A DNA stretch of 64,000 nt from Gigaspora rosea (GCA_003550325.1 QKWP01000225.1:43554-107553); one strand, 5' to 3'. Shown: positions 35,231 to 47,736, counted from the stretch's first letter. Notes: generated by a model from the sequence alone, not told the origin. Made by a program: numbers and translations.

Positions 35231-36971
35231 TTATGAACTATTGACTTTGTCAACCAGAATATTTATCAAATTAGGATCTGACAAAGTACTTAAATCGCCT
35301 AATTGATCTGTTTCATTAGAAATAATTTTTCTTAAAATACGTCTCATAATTTTACCACTTCTAGTTTTTGGTAAGTCAGAAACAATATAAATCTTTTTAG
35401 GCGTTGCAAATGGTCCAATAACCTTACGTATTTGTAAGGTTAATTCTTTTGCATCTGTACTACAATTTGGTTTTAAAGTGACAAAAGCATGTACACTTTG
35501 TCCTGTTAATTCGTCAGATACACCAATAACTGCTGTTTCTGCAACCGTAGGATGAGCATATAAAGCTGATTCAATCTCTGCAGTTGATATTCTATGACCT
35601 GATACATTGATAACATCATCCACACGTCCACGAATCCAATAATAACCATCACGATCTCGAATGACACTATCACCTGTAAAATAATAACCTTTATAGGGCT
35701 TTAAATATGTATTAAAATATCGATTATGGTCGTTGTAAATTGTGCGTGCTATTGATGGCCAAGGTTGGCGTATGACCAAAACACCTTCTGCTTCCGTTGT
35801 TGCTATCTCTTTACCAGTAATTGAATCCAATACAGCAAGATCGATACCAAAGAAAGGTAAAGTTGCCGAACCAGGCTTTGTTAAGATTGCGCAGGGTAAG
35901 GGTGAAATAATTGTCGATCCAGTTTCTGTTTGCCAATATGTATCAATTACTGAACAAACATTTCTACCAACAACCTCATTATACCATTTCCAAGATTCGG
36001 GATCAATTGGTTCGCCAACTGATGCGATAATTCTTAAACTTGAAAGATCATGACAATCAATATATTCACGACCAAATCTATGTAATAAACGAATAGCAGT
36101 CGGCGCAGTATAAAAGTGTGTAATCTTATGCTTGGCAACAATTTCCCAATAACGATTCGGTGTAGGGTAAAGAAGTGTCGATTCAAACAAGACACTAGTA
36201 CCTCCACACGCCAATGGGCCATAGACTGCATAAGTATGTCCAGTAATCCAACCAATATCAGCCATACAACCAAAGATATCACCTTCATGATAATCAAAAA
36301 CGTATTTGAGTGTAGTGGCTGCACATAATAAATAACCAGCGGTAGTGTGAAGAACTCCTTTTGGTTTTCCGGTTGATCCGGAAGTATAAAGTAAAAATAG
36401 TGGATCCTCTGCGTTGACAATTTCAGGAGGACAATAAGATCGATATTTTTGAATTTCTTCATGCCACCATACATCACGAGGGATAATAAACGAAACTTTT
36501 GAACCAGTACGACGGAAAACAAAAACGCGCTCAACAGTAGAACATTCTTTTAAAGCATCATCCACAATATTTTTTATGTTAATAGTTTTTCCACCACGAA
36601 AACCTTCATCAGCAGTGATGACAAATTTACTGGATGCATCTTGAATGCGATCACGTAAAGATTCAGCAGAGAAACCGGCAAAAACAACAGAATGTAAAGC
36701 ACCTAGACGAGCACATGCCAAGAATGCAATAATGGCTTCAGGAATCATTGGCATATAAATTGTGACGATATCACCTTTTCTAACCCCGTGAGCTTTCAAT
36801 GCATTTGCTAAACGGCAAACATCACGTAAAAGTTCACCATATGTAATTTTTCGATCTTGACCAGGTTCATCAGCTTCATAAATTATAGCAACCTGTCAAA
36901 ATATTGATCAATGCATTATTTCAATTTTTATTTTTTTTTTAATTAAATTAATAAAACTAATCTTTTTCTTT

Positions 36972-37002
<31 letters not shown>

Positions 37003-37478
37003 TATCAGGATTTTTAATAGCATGTCTATCTACGCAATTATAAGTAGCGTTCAATTGACCTTCAAGAAACCAAGCGATATCACCATATTCAAAACCTCCA
37101 GAAAGAACAGTTTGGAAAGGTGTAGTCCAAAAAAGAGTTTCTCTAGCGATCTATTAATCATAAAAATATAATAAAAGTTTAATGAGTATTTTCATTTGTA
37201 AAAAAAAAAAAAGATGCAAAATTTTAGACTGTCATTGTAATAAAATAATGTTTGACATAATTTTTTTTCAAATTATTTGATAATTTATCTCACTAATATT
37301 CAATTAAAATTAAACTTACTTTTCCCCAAAATTCTGTGGGACTTTTAATACTTTCGTCATAAAGCTTTTTATATTGTTCGATAGAATTAATATGAGGTGT
37401 AGGACTTAAAGATGAATCTAAAAGACGTTTTGGAACGGGATACAGTTCAGCTTCTGTGCAAAGATATTCAGCAGGCAT
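35231..37478 (-). CDS. ACS1: Acetyl-CoA synthetase, cytosolic (3 exons, 656 aa)
   Basis: Acetate + ATP + CoA to acetyl-CoA + AMP + PPi (EC 6.2.1.1), an AMP-forming ANL-family ligase that supplies cytosolic or nuclear acetyl-CoA. Exons 37320-37478 (53 codons), 37001-37150 (50 codons) and 35231-36892 (553 codons plus TAA) all join in phase 0; 656 aa is normal for the family. In order: N-terminal ACS region with [13 protein letters not shown] across the first junction; PPi-binding loop [11 protein letters not shown] (about 272-282); [13 protein letters not shown]; adenylate and acetate pocket DTYWQTETG (about 420-428), the fungal form of this motif; YFTGD (about 507-511); hinge and C-domain [13 protein letters not shown] (about 525-537); and the catalytic lysine in [11 protein letters not shown] (about Lys617). 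No damage is visible. A possible 5'UTR intron has a donor near 37731 and an acceptor near 37575. The gene symbol follows fungal usage (yeast ACS1/ACS2, Aspergillus facA). Confidence 0.97.
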
Positions 37479-38273
37479 AATTAATTAATTATTATGTAGA
37501 ATTTTGTTAGAAAAAAAAGTACGTAAAAAACCGATAATTTGTAAATTTTGAAAATAATATAAAGATCAAATCTAGCTATTTTGTGGAGAAATTGCATCAT
37601 AATTGCGATTTTAATATTTAGTATTATATCTACTAAACTAAATATGATTAATTTTTTAATTACATCACTATTCACATATTTCATTATTGAATATAATTAT
37701 CAACGGGTATTAATCAAGAAAAAAAAACTTACTGATTGTGTCCTAACGGTACTTTAAAAACGTGAGCAATGCTAAGAATAATTGAAAATCTAAAAGATCG
37801 TTTCTTACTTATGTTACATTTTATTTAATTGGATATAAATTTTCAAGTAGTCTAGCTATATTCTATAATCAAATAAAAATAACAAAAATGTACATGATTG
37901 TCCCTTCGACAAGCGCATTCTTCGATATATTATTCATATAAAATATGTTTCATGTCAACCTTCTCACGAATCATCCAGTCGTGTCAGTCGCCGCAGGATT
38001 AGCCGGTAGGTCAATTCCACGATTGCCGAAGCAGGCCGGCTGTAAGTGAAGATATGAGCAAAAGGATGGAATCACGTGGCCATTTGTCAGTGTGGGCGCT
38101 TGTTGTCTTTTCCAGTATTGGAAAACTATTTATACCTGGGTTATGTCAAGAAAATGATCTACATCCGATGTAAAACTAAATTTTGATAATAATAACCCTT
38201 TTTCGTTTATTTTAACATAAAAAAGTTCTCTTTATAGGTAAAATTTTATGACACGCATTTTTTAACTCACTCA
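37479..38273. other. ACS upstream region
   Basis: Probable 5'UTR and promoter. A donor-like CAGTAAGT (minus strand, near 37731) and an AAAATAG acceptor (near 37575) could frame a leader intron. Farther out, 38130-38255 is an inverted copy of about 10500-10640. No transcription-factor site is claimed. Confidence 0.35.
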
Positions 38274-38490
38274 GGAGGATCCCCAAAATTCCGGTAGGGA
38301 TACGTCGGAGTGCATGGAATCATGGTCGATTGGATCGGAATTGATCAATTTTACCTATACTAATAAAATCATATCCATTCATTAAGTAAAAAATGCCCTA
38401 CTGATAATTTTGCTATAGAACCTGCTAACAATTAGTGCTAAACGCCGACCTAGATCCGACGTATCCGACCCGGAAATTTGAGGATAGCCC
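38274..38490. repeat. Inverted-repeat element around TACGTCGGA
   Basis: GGAGGATCCCCAAAATTCCG and GATACGTCGGA at the left; TCCGACGTATC and CGGAAATTTGAGGATAGCCC at the right. Probable MITE; no TSD found. Confidence 0.5.
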
Positions 38491-38594
38491 TATAAAAATC
38501 CGCATTTTTACTTAGAAAAACGGGCTATTTGTCATAGTAAAATTTTGTTCTATTATGAATTCTTTGTTTATTTATGTCATATGGACTGATTTTG

Positions 38595-38870
38595 GGGACG
38601 TCTAAAGCGGAGCAGATTCTTATAATATATTTTATCGAATTAACTTTAGGGTTAGGGTCATATTAGATTAGGATTAGATAGGTTTTAGGTAGTAATATAT
38701 AAGCAAAATTTCCTTCCCCATTTTTAAATTAGCTCATCAAGGTAGGTCTATACTGCCGTGTTTTGTATTTTTCAAGGTTTTCGCTTCTCTTTCTTGCTTC
38801 GCGAAGATCATCAAAACTCTATAATTCGATTGGTATGGTGTCACGTGATCTGCTCCGCTTTGACGACCCT
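38595..38870. mobile_element. Intact MITE of the GGGACGTCTAAAGCGGAG family
   Basis: GGGACGTCTAAAGCGGAGCAGA at the left, TCTGCTCCGC..GACGACCCT-type end at the right; interior TTTAGGGTTAGGGTC and GATTGGTATGGTGTCACGTG. It is the uninterrupted relative of 16563-18213. Confidence 0.75.
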
Positions 38871-39082
38871 CTGATCACTATGTAAATTTTGTGATGACCG
38901 CAAATTTGTAATCAAACTTGGGCAAATCAAAAATTTGTTTTATGTAAATTTTGGATTATTACGAATTTGTCCTACACTAAAAATCAATATTACGATTAGA
39001 TGATTTCTAAACCAATTATAATTATCTCTCATGAATCTATTCACAATCGTGGTTTGTAGATGGGTTGTAAATGGGTTTTTGT

Positions 39083-39150
39083 TGAAATGAGGAGAAATGA
39101 GTAGAAATGAATAGAAATGAGTAGAAATAGGTAGAAATGAGTAAAAGGTA
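39083..39150. repeat. 10-bp microsatellite GTAGAAATGA
   Basis: Six or so GTAGAAATGA-like units in tandem. It generates a spurious minus-strand frame. Confidence 0.8.
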
Positions 39151-39170
39151 TTGAAACTTTTTTCAATTAT

Positions 39171-39499
39171 TATAAAACGCACTTATGGTGTTTTACCACC
39201 ATAGGTAAATTAGATTTGCAAATCCGTGTAACAAAAACAAAAAAATAAATTTTTACAAAACAAAAAATAAATTTTAATTACTTTAGGGTTAGGGTAAGGC
39301 CTGGGATTTATCGGGGCATTAGTATATACAAATTTAGCAAGGAATTTTTTTTATTAGAGCCCCAAAGGTGGCTTCATAAGCAAAATTTTGCAAATAACCA
39401 AAAGAACGAAATTTTTTGTTACACCTGATCTTAAATTTTGATTGGCCATTCTAATAGTTTTGTGTAACATGGTGTAAAACACCATAGGTGCGTTTTAGT
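39171..39499. mobile_element. MITE, arms ACGCACTTATGGTGTTTTAC
   Basis: ACGCACTTATGGTGTTTTAC at the left, GTAAAACACCATAGGTGCGT at the right. The interior holds the GGAATTTTTTTTATTAGAG family segment and GGGTTAGGGTAAGG. Confidence 0.65.
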
Positions 39500-40429
39500 A
39501 AAATCCAATTAACTTTTTTTAGTACCTTCATATTTACAAACTTCTATTTTTAAAGTTTTTAGGCTATCATGCTAAATATATAAATTACATAGAAGATCAA
39601 AAACCAAAAATTTTGAAATATTTATTATGGAACAAATATTTTTAAAAGCACAGGTGTAAAGTGAATACCCATTGTGAAAATATTGTGAAAATATTATGAA
39701 ACCAATTTTGAAAATAATAGTGTTTAATATTTATTTTCTATACTTTCTAAGAGACTTGTTATAATTTTTAAATTAGACTTACTATATTATTTTAATAAAT
39801 TTATTATATTTCTTTTTATATAGAAGGATTATATACTGCATTATTAAAAGCCTTAAAAATTATTCTTTATGTAATAAATTTGTATGCAAATTAAATTATA
39901 TATATTTACAGTATAGCAGTATTAATACCATAATGTTTCTGATCCAATTATTATACATCAGTAAATTTATAATAGCATTATCTTATGTAAGGTCTTATGA
40001 ACTGTAATATAAGCAAAATATTTCATAATATATTTTGATATATTTTGAAATATCAAATTTTTGAAATATTTTAAAAGTAATTTCAAAATATTTCAAAATA
40101 TGTTACAAAATATTTCAAACCCTTTCTAAATATTTTAGGACTAGAAAACCAAGCTAGATCAGTAGATCTGTAACCTGGATCGCGCATTAGACTGATTTTT
40201 TGAAATAGTTCAAAATAGTTAAATGATGTTCAAATTCTGTACTACAAGATCAGATTAGTTTTTTGTTTATAATTAGATCTTCTATTTTGTTTTTTTTTTT
40301 TACTTTTTTGTTGTTTTTTTCATTTTTATTTTCATTTCATTTTTTGTTTTGTTTCATTTTTTTGTTTTTATTTGTTTTTTCAAACTTTTTATTTATTCAT
40401 TTTTTAATTTTTTTAATTTATTTTTATTT
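39500..40429. other. Non-coding interval with a small retroposon scrap
   Basis: AT-rich. 40145-40185 (ACCAAGCTAGATCAGTAGAT then CTGTAACCTGG) matches 51030-51062 in retroposon copy 3. Tracts of TTTCAAAATAT lie near 40010-40110. No gene. Confidence 0.4.
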
Positions 40430-41060
40430 AGCACTTTAAAGAACAGCTTTGCAAGAAAACAAACAACCTTTTGAAACCTTGCACATGCCAACTCAGACTT
40501 TTAACACTTTCAAGAACATGCTTCTTTAGAGAAATGATTTAGTTAAACGCAAGTTTTTGCAAGTTTTTGCATGTTTTCACTTCATTTATTTTTTTATTTT
40601 GTGTTTTTTTGTTGTTTTATTTTTAAAATTTTTTTATTAATTTATTTTATTTAGCACTTTGCAAGAACAGAACCCTTACTTTTTGGCACTTTGCAAGAAA
40701 ACCAACCCAGACTTTTTCAGCACTTTGCAACTTTTTTGGCATTTTGCAAGAACATTTACCCAGCTTTTACAATTTCTAAATTTGCAAAAATCTGAACTCT
40801 TACTTTAGAGAAATAAAGAATTGGGGCTTCATTTATTTTTTTTATTAGTTGGCTTACACTTTTGTTTTTTGCTTATTTTTTACTTATTTTTTAATTTTTA
40901 ATTTATTTTATTTATTCTTGACTTCTTCAACACTTGCAACTTCCTGGCACTTTACAAGAACATTAGCTTTAACTTCTCTGGCACTTTGCAAGAATAAACT
41001 AGATTTTCTGGCAATTTGCAGGAACACCAATACTTCTAAAAAATGTTTTTTTTTTATTTT
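40430..41060. repeat. Dispersed-in-tandem GCACTTTGCAAGAACA repeats
   Basis: About a dozen copies of (G)GCACTTTGCAAGAA(CA) at variable 35-100 bp spacing in T-rich sequence. An open frame at 40849-41205 runs through this and is not supported. Confidence 0.6.
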
Positions 41061-42640
41061 TTTTTACTTTGAAGTATTAGAAAGAGAAAGTGAAATAAAG
41101 GTTATAGCTAAAACAAAAGAAGTAGTCAAAGCAAAAATGATAAAAAACAAAGAAGCGAAGATAATATCTAACTATAGAGTAAGCGAAACTAAGTGTATAA
41201 GCTAGTTTTTTGTATATAGTAATAGAATTAGATGTGAAGAATAGTGATGCCACCAAAATTGATTTTTGAAAAAGGCCTATTTAGTCTTCATTAGAGAAAA
41301 TTAAAATTTTTTATAAGGAAGAGCAAATAAAATTTATATAGATATGTTCCTTATAATTTCATCTATTCAAAAAAGTATCAAATAATTTCGTCTTTCAAGT
41401 AAAATAGGTCAAAAATAATTTTGGCTTCAAATTTTAATTTCGGGTTTTTAAACCCAAAATGCTTTCGTCCTCATGTATAGCGAAGAGGTGCAAAAGTAGT
41501 TAAAATAATATGTAATAAAATAAAAATAATACTATAAAGAATATATAATAATTAAAATATAATAATATAATAATATTGATTAAAAATATTTAAATATAAT
41601 GAATAATAATATTAAATAAATAAATATAAAATTTTATGTAAATATATATATCATTTATTTACTTTTTAAAAAATTTTGAAAATTTGTAAAAATTTGCCAA
41701 AAAATATTGCGAAATATATGAAAAGATCACAAAATATACAAAATATTACCTTCTGCGACCCCTGAAGTGGGGTAATTTGCATTTTTTATTTGGTCTATTT
41801 TATAATATTTCGCAATATATTTCGATTTACTTCAAAATAATAACCATAATATTACTATAATATAATATAATATATTACATAATATACTGTGTTAATTGTA
41901 AGATTTTTGTTATATTATGGGCTATAATATCTTATAAGATTATGTATATATAATTCGCTAATATATAATAGTTATATAATATGTCATACAGATTACTAGA
42001 TAAATTTTTTACTTGAAATTTGAGTGATTGATTCATATAATCAACTATTTTTCATAGTAAATTGTAATGGTAGGTCCTTTTTAAATAGTATTTTTAGGAG
42101 CTACTTAAAAGAAAATCACTTTCAAAAATAGGTGTAACAGTTTAGCTACACAATTACTTTTTTGCTTTTTATTTTTGAACAAGAAAAACAATAAACCTGA
42201 AAAGAATTATAGCTTCAAAAATAGCCTTTCATTTCATTTTTTGTAGTATATACTTAATGTAATAGAACCTTCTTTTATTGAAACTTTTTAAGCAAAAACT
42301 CATAAGATTGTAATGATAGAAACAGCTACAACTTTTTAAATATAGTTTGCAAGAATGTATATACTTCATGCTTTGTAAATATATATAGTCTATTTTAAGT
42401 TTGAATATTAAAATTTGGTTTAAAAAAAAAGGTATATTGTATATATAATATAAATTTAATTTTTTAAATAAAAGATTTAATTGTAATTGTAATCTAATGC
42501 CAAAAAAAGTCTTTTTATTTTTATACATATAATTATAACTAAAAAAAGTAATCATATTCAAATATATTACTACAAAAATTGCTACTTTACAATTATAGCA
42601 AAAACTAGATACTGGACATGTTATTAAATAACAGGTTAAT
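41061..42640. other. AT-rich non-coding interval
   Basis: No supported gene or bordered element. The 110-codon minus frame at 42229-42561 is low-complexity. Confidence 0.4.
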
Positions 42641-42913
42641 TAGTGTTAGAAATCTTATATTCTCATGTTCTCATGAAAATATTACTTTTAATTTGAGAAC
42701 ATTTGCAAAATTTAAGATATTCTCTATTAAATTTTTTTTGAAAACATTAAGTTAGAAAAATATGTTCTCTATATAAAAATATAAAGTAATAAAACTTTAT
42801 TTTATTAATATAGCAGTTTAAAATACTTAAGCTCATAAATATTTAATTGTTAGTTAGTTGTAATAGAGAATAATTTAGTTGTTCTTGAATCATAGAAAAT
42901 TTTGGATAATATA

Positions 42914-43084
42914 CAGTCATACCTAAGTTATATCACTCCTTTTTTCTAGAGCATTTTTGGAGAAATAACTAATGTAGAAATATAACTCATATAAAATATA
43001 TAAAAAAAATTTATTTTGTTTAAATCTAGGAATATAATACAATTTGGAATATAACCCAGTGAGAATATAACTCAAATATGACTG
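42914..43084. mobile_element. 171-bp Tc1/mariner-type MITE, TIR CAGTCATACCTAAGTTATA
   Basis: TA at 42912-42913 and 43085-43086; right end ATAACTCAAATATGACTG. Confidence 0.85.
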
Positions 43085-43358
43085 TAATTTATTGGTTTAT
43101 CTATTCTTAGTTGGTGCAATATAAACTTTATTGTGCAAACTTTAATATACATATAATATTATCATATAAATACCAATTATATTATTTTTAATATAAATTT
43201 TTTAGAGAGCTAAACTCACTATAGTTATACTTGAGTTAAATCACACTGGGTTATATCCCAACTTGAGTTATATTCCCAGATTTAAACAAGATAAATTTCT
43301 TTTTTTTATATGTTTTTATATGTTTTATGTATTGAGTTATATTCTTACCTTAGTTATA

Positions 43359-44744
43359 TGAGTGTTTTAAGTTAAAAGGGCCCATTTTTACATGTTGTTT
43401 ATTTTGAGATAATTGAGTTTAATCATTTGTTTTGATTTTCAGACTGATCTGGGATTAATAAAATATTACAATTTTGATTAGTTAAAGGTAACAGATAATT
43501 ATCAGGTAATCTCGTGATGTGTTTGCCCTATGCAACCTCGTATAATTTTTCTTTTACATTATCTTAATATTTTTTATACAAATCGACTTTCCTTTATAAT
43601 TGAAAAATGCTAATCATGTCAAAATTTATATGAATCTAATAAAAACTCATTTTTCAAAAAATTGTAAAAAGGGGTGTGGTGACATAGTGTAGTTGGATTG
43701 TTGTCACCCCAAGTAGTTGTAACTAAAGCACAGAGTTTGAATCCTACTGAAGACGATTTCGAAGAATTTACTTGTATTACGGTAACTTGGACTCTGAGCT
43801 CAGATTTACAAATCTATTTCCTAGGTTATACCAACTAGTATTGGGAGCTTTGGCGCTATGTTACACACAGAGTTGGAGCACATAGATCCTGGGGAGCGCA
43901 GGCAATATGTTATGCACAGAACCGTAGGACAAAAGGAAACTATACTTGGCAAGACCCGAGTAAAGAGGTAGCCAGACTTTCAACGGTACCTAACAGGAAT
44001 CAGACAGGGACTAACCTGTAGTGGATTGACTGGAAGCGGACTTACGACAAAAGGGTTTATGGTAGGCCCTACCAACTGGACTGCCAGGGGTTGCACCAGA
44101 AGAAAACGACATGTGTTTTAGAATCATGTACTAGGAGGAGGGGCCCTGGGTTTGCCAGGGCAGACCAACCCTTCCAGGTCCTTGGATTGGAAGTAGGAAG
44201 GCAACCTGGGAAAGAAAGCTTCTGGGGAAAAGAAGCTGAAAGAAGAATGTGACGGTACTGGGGTCAGATGAACTTTATAAGGGCAGAAGTAGGTAGTGAT
44301 AGCGATTAGGTAACCACCCCTAACTGCAAGTGTTGGTTTCGGCAATGTGTACACTGCTGAAGTGTAGGTGATATCTGTGTGGAACAGGGACCGCTCTACC
44401 AAGTTTCCCACTGGGATAAACTAGTCCTAAAAGGGACTAGTTAGCATCTTAATACAAGACGGGCTGACAGGAGGCAGTGTTAGAGGGTTTAAATAGGCAA
44501 TGCCAGTATGTGGGTTGCAGGTATGACAGCTAGTAGCGAACCTTCGGGTGGCTACTTAAATAGGCAACCAAAAGTTGCAGGTGAGGCTAGTTGTACTCTC
44601 GTCAATGTACAAATGTTGGATGTCCCTCCATGTAGGGCGTCTGGGGTCTGATTATCTTGAATAAAAAAGCTTTCCCCCGAAGTGGGCACTTTGACTTGAA
44701 AAAAAAAATTTGTAAAAATGGGCCCTTTTAACTTGGAATACCCA
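43359..44744. mobile_element. MITE with AAGTTAAAAGGGCCC arms, carrying retroposon copy 2
   Basis: About 35-bp arms: TGAGTGTTTTAAGTTAAAAG/GGGCCCATTTTTACA and its complement ending CCCA; TA at 43357-43358 and 44745-44746. Confidence 0.8.
43671..44709 (+). mobile_element. ~1-kb tRNA-headed, A-tailed retroposon, copy 2
   Basis: TSD TTGTAAAAA at 43662-43670 and 44710-44718. Head GGGGTGTGGTGACATAGTG and a B-box-like GAGTTTGAATCCT; body shares TCTACCAAGTTTCCCACTGG and GGATAAACTAGTCCTAA with copy 3; ends AGTGGGCACTTTGACTTG plus A tail. Confidence 0.88.
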
Positions 44745-44925
44745 TATTTCCAAAAATGTTCTAGAAAAAGGAGTAATATAATGCAGGTATGCTGTATTAA
44801 ATTGTTTTTTTAAAAAATATACATATAAAGTTATATATTATTATTATGAATAACTTAGTATATTTTGTTAAATAAATTTATTTTTTATTATTTAATTATT
44901 TTATTATTAATAATTTTTACATATA

Positions 44926-45435
44926 CAGTTGACTCTTTCTATACCGAACCCTTGGGTCTGGCAAAAAAAAAGTTCACTATAAAAAATTACTATGTTTTCT
45001 TAAGGACCCATGCACTTTTTGGGTTCGTATTATTTCGCCAACAATCACTTCACTGACATAATATTTCACTGATAAATACTCATCGACACGTTCATTTTAC
45101 TGACAGTTTGTTTCACCGAAGTTCATTTCACCGACAAGTTTTTTTTCAAAAAGCACACTAATTTTAGCCCTAATTCTACCTAATTCTACTTTGACCCTAA
45201 CAACAATGACCAGAATTACTTTGTCGGTGAAATGAGCTTCAGTGGAATAAATTGTCAGTAAAATGAACTTGTTGAGGAATAGTTGTCAGTGAAATGTTAT
45301 GTCAGTGAAGTGATTGTCGATTAATTGATTGCCACTTGCACTTTTTATACTGAATTATTATAAAAATTTTAAATTTTTGAGTTCATTATATCCAGAGTTC
45401 AATATATAGAGGTTTATTATATTAAGAGTCAACTG
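44926..45435. mobile_element. Tc1/mariner-type MITE (29643 family) with nested insertion
   Basis: CAGTTGACTCTTTCTATACC and GGTTTATTATATTAAGAGTCAACTG-type end; TA at 44924-44925 and 45436-45437. Collinear with reversed 29643-29824 after removing 45021-45336. Confidence 0.85.
45021..45336. mobile_element. 316-bp MITE with TTCACTGACA repeats, 10-bp TSD
   Basis: TSD TGCACTTTTT at 45011-45020 and 45337-45346; inverted inner arms CAACAATCACTTCACTGACA / TGTCAGTGAAGTGATTGTCG. TSD length suggests Mutator-like. A relative lies in the repeat at about 21535-21665. Confidence 0.8.
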
Positions 45436-45678
45436 TATTAATAAAAAATAAAAATTAAAGAATAATTAAAAGTATAAAAGTATAAGTATAAGAAAGAAAA
45501 TGTGAGAGAGAAAATAAGAGCAAGAAAAGAAAAAAGTGTGAGTAAAGTTAGAAAGAGTGAAGAAAAGTGTGAAAGAGAGAAAGAGTGTATATGTGAAAAA
45601 AAAGAGAAAGAAAGAGAAATAGAAAAAGAAAAAAATTTTTTTCTAATTGAAAACATAAAAAAATTTTGAAAACATTAA

Positions 45679-46535
45679 ATTAATTGATAATCTGCCTGTC
45701 AACCAGAGAATAGGTGAAATGTGATGTGCTCTATCTAAAATTTTTTTCTTACTAAGTTAACGATACATGTCCACTAATTTAAAGTTGTAGAGCTCGTCGA
45801 GACGCATCTAATAGTGGTTAGAACATCCAAATCGGCCTAGTGGATGGCGAGCTATCGTCGAAAAATGATTGGCTGACTATATAAAAATCCGTGACGGAGA
45901 TTACATATAAAAATCACTATAGGCGAAATGTGGCGTGCTTCCATCTAAAACTTTTTTTTACTAAGTAACGATACATGCCCACTAATTAAAAGTTGTAGAG
46001 CTCGTTGAGACGCATCTAACGTGGTTAGAACATCCAAATCGGTCCAGTGAATGGCGAGATATCGTCGAAAAATGATTGGCCGACTATATAAAATCTCTAT
46101 GTAAAACATTGTTTTATAGGGAATTTATATAGTCGGCCAATCATTTTTCGACGATATCTAGCCATCTACTGGGCCGATTTGGATGATCTAACCACCGTTA
46201 GATGCGTCTCAACGAGCTCTACAACTTTCAATTAGTGGGCATGTATCGTTAACTTAGTAAGAAAAAAGTTTTAGATAGAAGCACGCCACATTTCACCTAT
46301 AGTGATTTTCATATGTAATCTCCGTTATGGATTTTTATATAGTCGGCCAATCGTTTTTCGATGATAGCTTGCCATCCACAGGGCCGATTTGGATGATCTA
46401 ACCACTATTAGATGCATCTCGACGAGCTCTACAACTTTCAATTAGTGAACATGTATCGTTAACATAGTAAGAAAAAATTTTAGATGGAGCACGTCACATT
46501 TCGCCTATTCTCTGATTGACAAACAAATTATCAAT
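45679..46535. mobile_element. Fold-back element with two ~215-bp units per arm
   Basis: Arms of about 400 bp begin AATTGATAAT and CAGAGAATAGG and meet near 46107. Each arm holds two tandem units carrying TGTAGAGCTCGT, GAGACGCATCTAA, CATCCAAATCGG and CGTCGAAAAATGATTGGC. The direct TTAAAT-like flanks are too short to call a TSD. Confidence 0.85.
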
Positions 46536-46570
46536 TAAATAAATGTGCCAACTTTTTCATAACTACTGAC

Positions 46571-47279
46571 CAGGGATGATGATTTTATGCAATTTGCATA
46601 AAACTGCATAATCCACATAATATGATTGAAAATGCATAATAAGTTAGATTTGCCACATAATACTGCATAAAGTATGTTGCCATTAAGTAATTTTCGCCTT
46701 TAAGTACAATTCTGAAAAGTTCCGAATAGAAAATCAATCAATGCAAATTACAAGCAAGGTCGAGAAAAAAAATTTGAGAAAGTTCCGAAGTATTCCAAAT
46801 GCTGGTCCATACAGGACCCCGGACATCTCTCATATAGGTCATAACTGGATTTTGGCCAATTTTGACCTAATTTGCTGAAAATGACAAAATCTATTTATTT
46901 AAATAACTTTTGATCCAGCAATCAGAATTGAATGAACTTTTTTTTGTTAGATGCGCCTCACTGAGAGCTTCATTTTAAAAAAAAACGTTTATTCAAAATG
47001 GACCACTGGATGCCAAGATAATTGCCAAAAACTGATTTTTTGCTTTTCAAATTTTGGGGGGTTTTGCTGAAATGCGTAATGTATGACCTCTGTACTACAT
47101 GTCCGGGGTCCTGTCCATACTAAAACTCTGCAAAACTTAGCATAATTGTGCATAAAATGTGAATTTTGGATGCAGAATAGCACATAATTATATAAAAATG
47201 TATGCGCATCAAGGCGCATAATTTACTTTTGTTGCATGCATAATTAATGGTTTGTTGCCGCATAAAATCATCGTTTCTG
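46571..47279. mobile_element. hAT MITE, TIR CAGGGATGATGATTTTATGC
   Basis: Right end GCATAAAATCATCGTTTCTG; perfect 8-bp TSD CTACTGAC (46563-46570, 47280-47287). TGCATAA/TTATGCA repeats are dense at both ends. It carries 46812-47113. Confidence 0.93.
46812..47113. mobile_element. 302-bp MITE, TIR CAGGACCCCGGACAT
   Basis: CAGGACCCCGGACAT and ATGTCCGGGGTCCTG, flanked by TCCATA (46806-46811, 47114-47119). Superfamily unclear. Confidence 0.85.
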
Positions 47280-47289
47280 CTACTGACCT

Positions 47290-47736
47290 ATGACAACTAT
47301 GCAATTATTATACTTATATACAACAAAACTTTACCTTGGAGCAACTGAGAACCAGAGTTCCAGATTGAATGTTGAGATAACTGAAATAGAGCTAATAAAG
47401 AGTTTTTCTTTTGAGTTTGACTCCCCAGTAGAAGACTTTGGTACTATAGAAGAAGTAGTAGAGCTAAAAACTCTAAAGTTTTTGTCAAAAGGAGTAGAAA
47501 CATCTGAGGAAACATACTTTTGTTTGAATATAATATTTTGTATAGCATATACTTTTTCAGTCCTTTGTAAGTTGGTTCTTCCGGTACTTTCTCTTGGTCT
47601 TTTCAAAATTTTGCCAAAAAGTGGGAAATCCAGCTTACCCCCTCCAGAAGATCAGCAATGTTTATGTCTTCCAAAATGGGATTGCATCTACCTAATTGGA
47701 GCTGACGTCATATGTGCGCATTTTGCTACAACATAA
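47290..47736 (+). CDS. Unrecognised 148-aa ORF inside a hAT-like element
   Basis: This is the longest open frame outside the recognised genes, beginning 3 bases after the TSD of the hAT-like element 46571-47279 and lying in the native sequence of the larger element 42641-48410. The protein has an acidic, Glu-rich first half (EDFGTIEEVVELKTLKF), a hydrophobic stretch (about residues 80-105) and a Pro/Cys-containing end (PPPEDQQCLCLPKWDC). No domain is recognised, and no obvious splice-linked exon was found. It could be a remnant exon of the host transposon or chance. The opposite strand is open for only 91 aa. Confidence 0.25.
   Translation: MTTMQLLYLYTTKLYLGATENQSSRLNVEITEIELIKSFSFEFDSPVEDFGTIEEVVELKTLKFLSKGVETSEETYFCLNIIFCIAYTFSVLCKLVLPVLSLGLFKILPKSGKSSLPPPEDQQCLCLPKWDCIYLIGADVICAHFATT

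Larger units (their letters stand above)
43222..44794. mobile_element. Sister of the 42914 MITE, interrupted by a 1.39-kb insertion
   Basis: TAGTTATACTTGAGTTAAAT at the left, GTAATATAATGCAGGTATGCTG at the right; collinear with the reverse complement of 42914-43084 once 43359-44744 is removed. Confidence 0.8.

Noticed and set aside
36034-36534. 166-codon minus-strand frame and plus-strand frames at 35742-36328
   Set aside because: Shadows of the acetyl-CoA synthetase exon.
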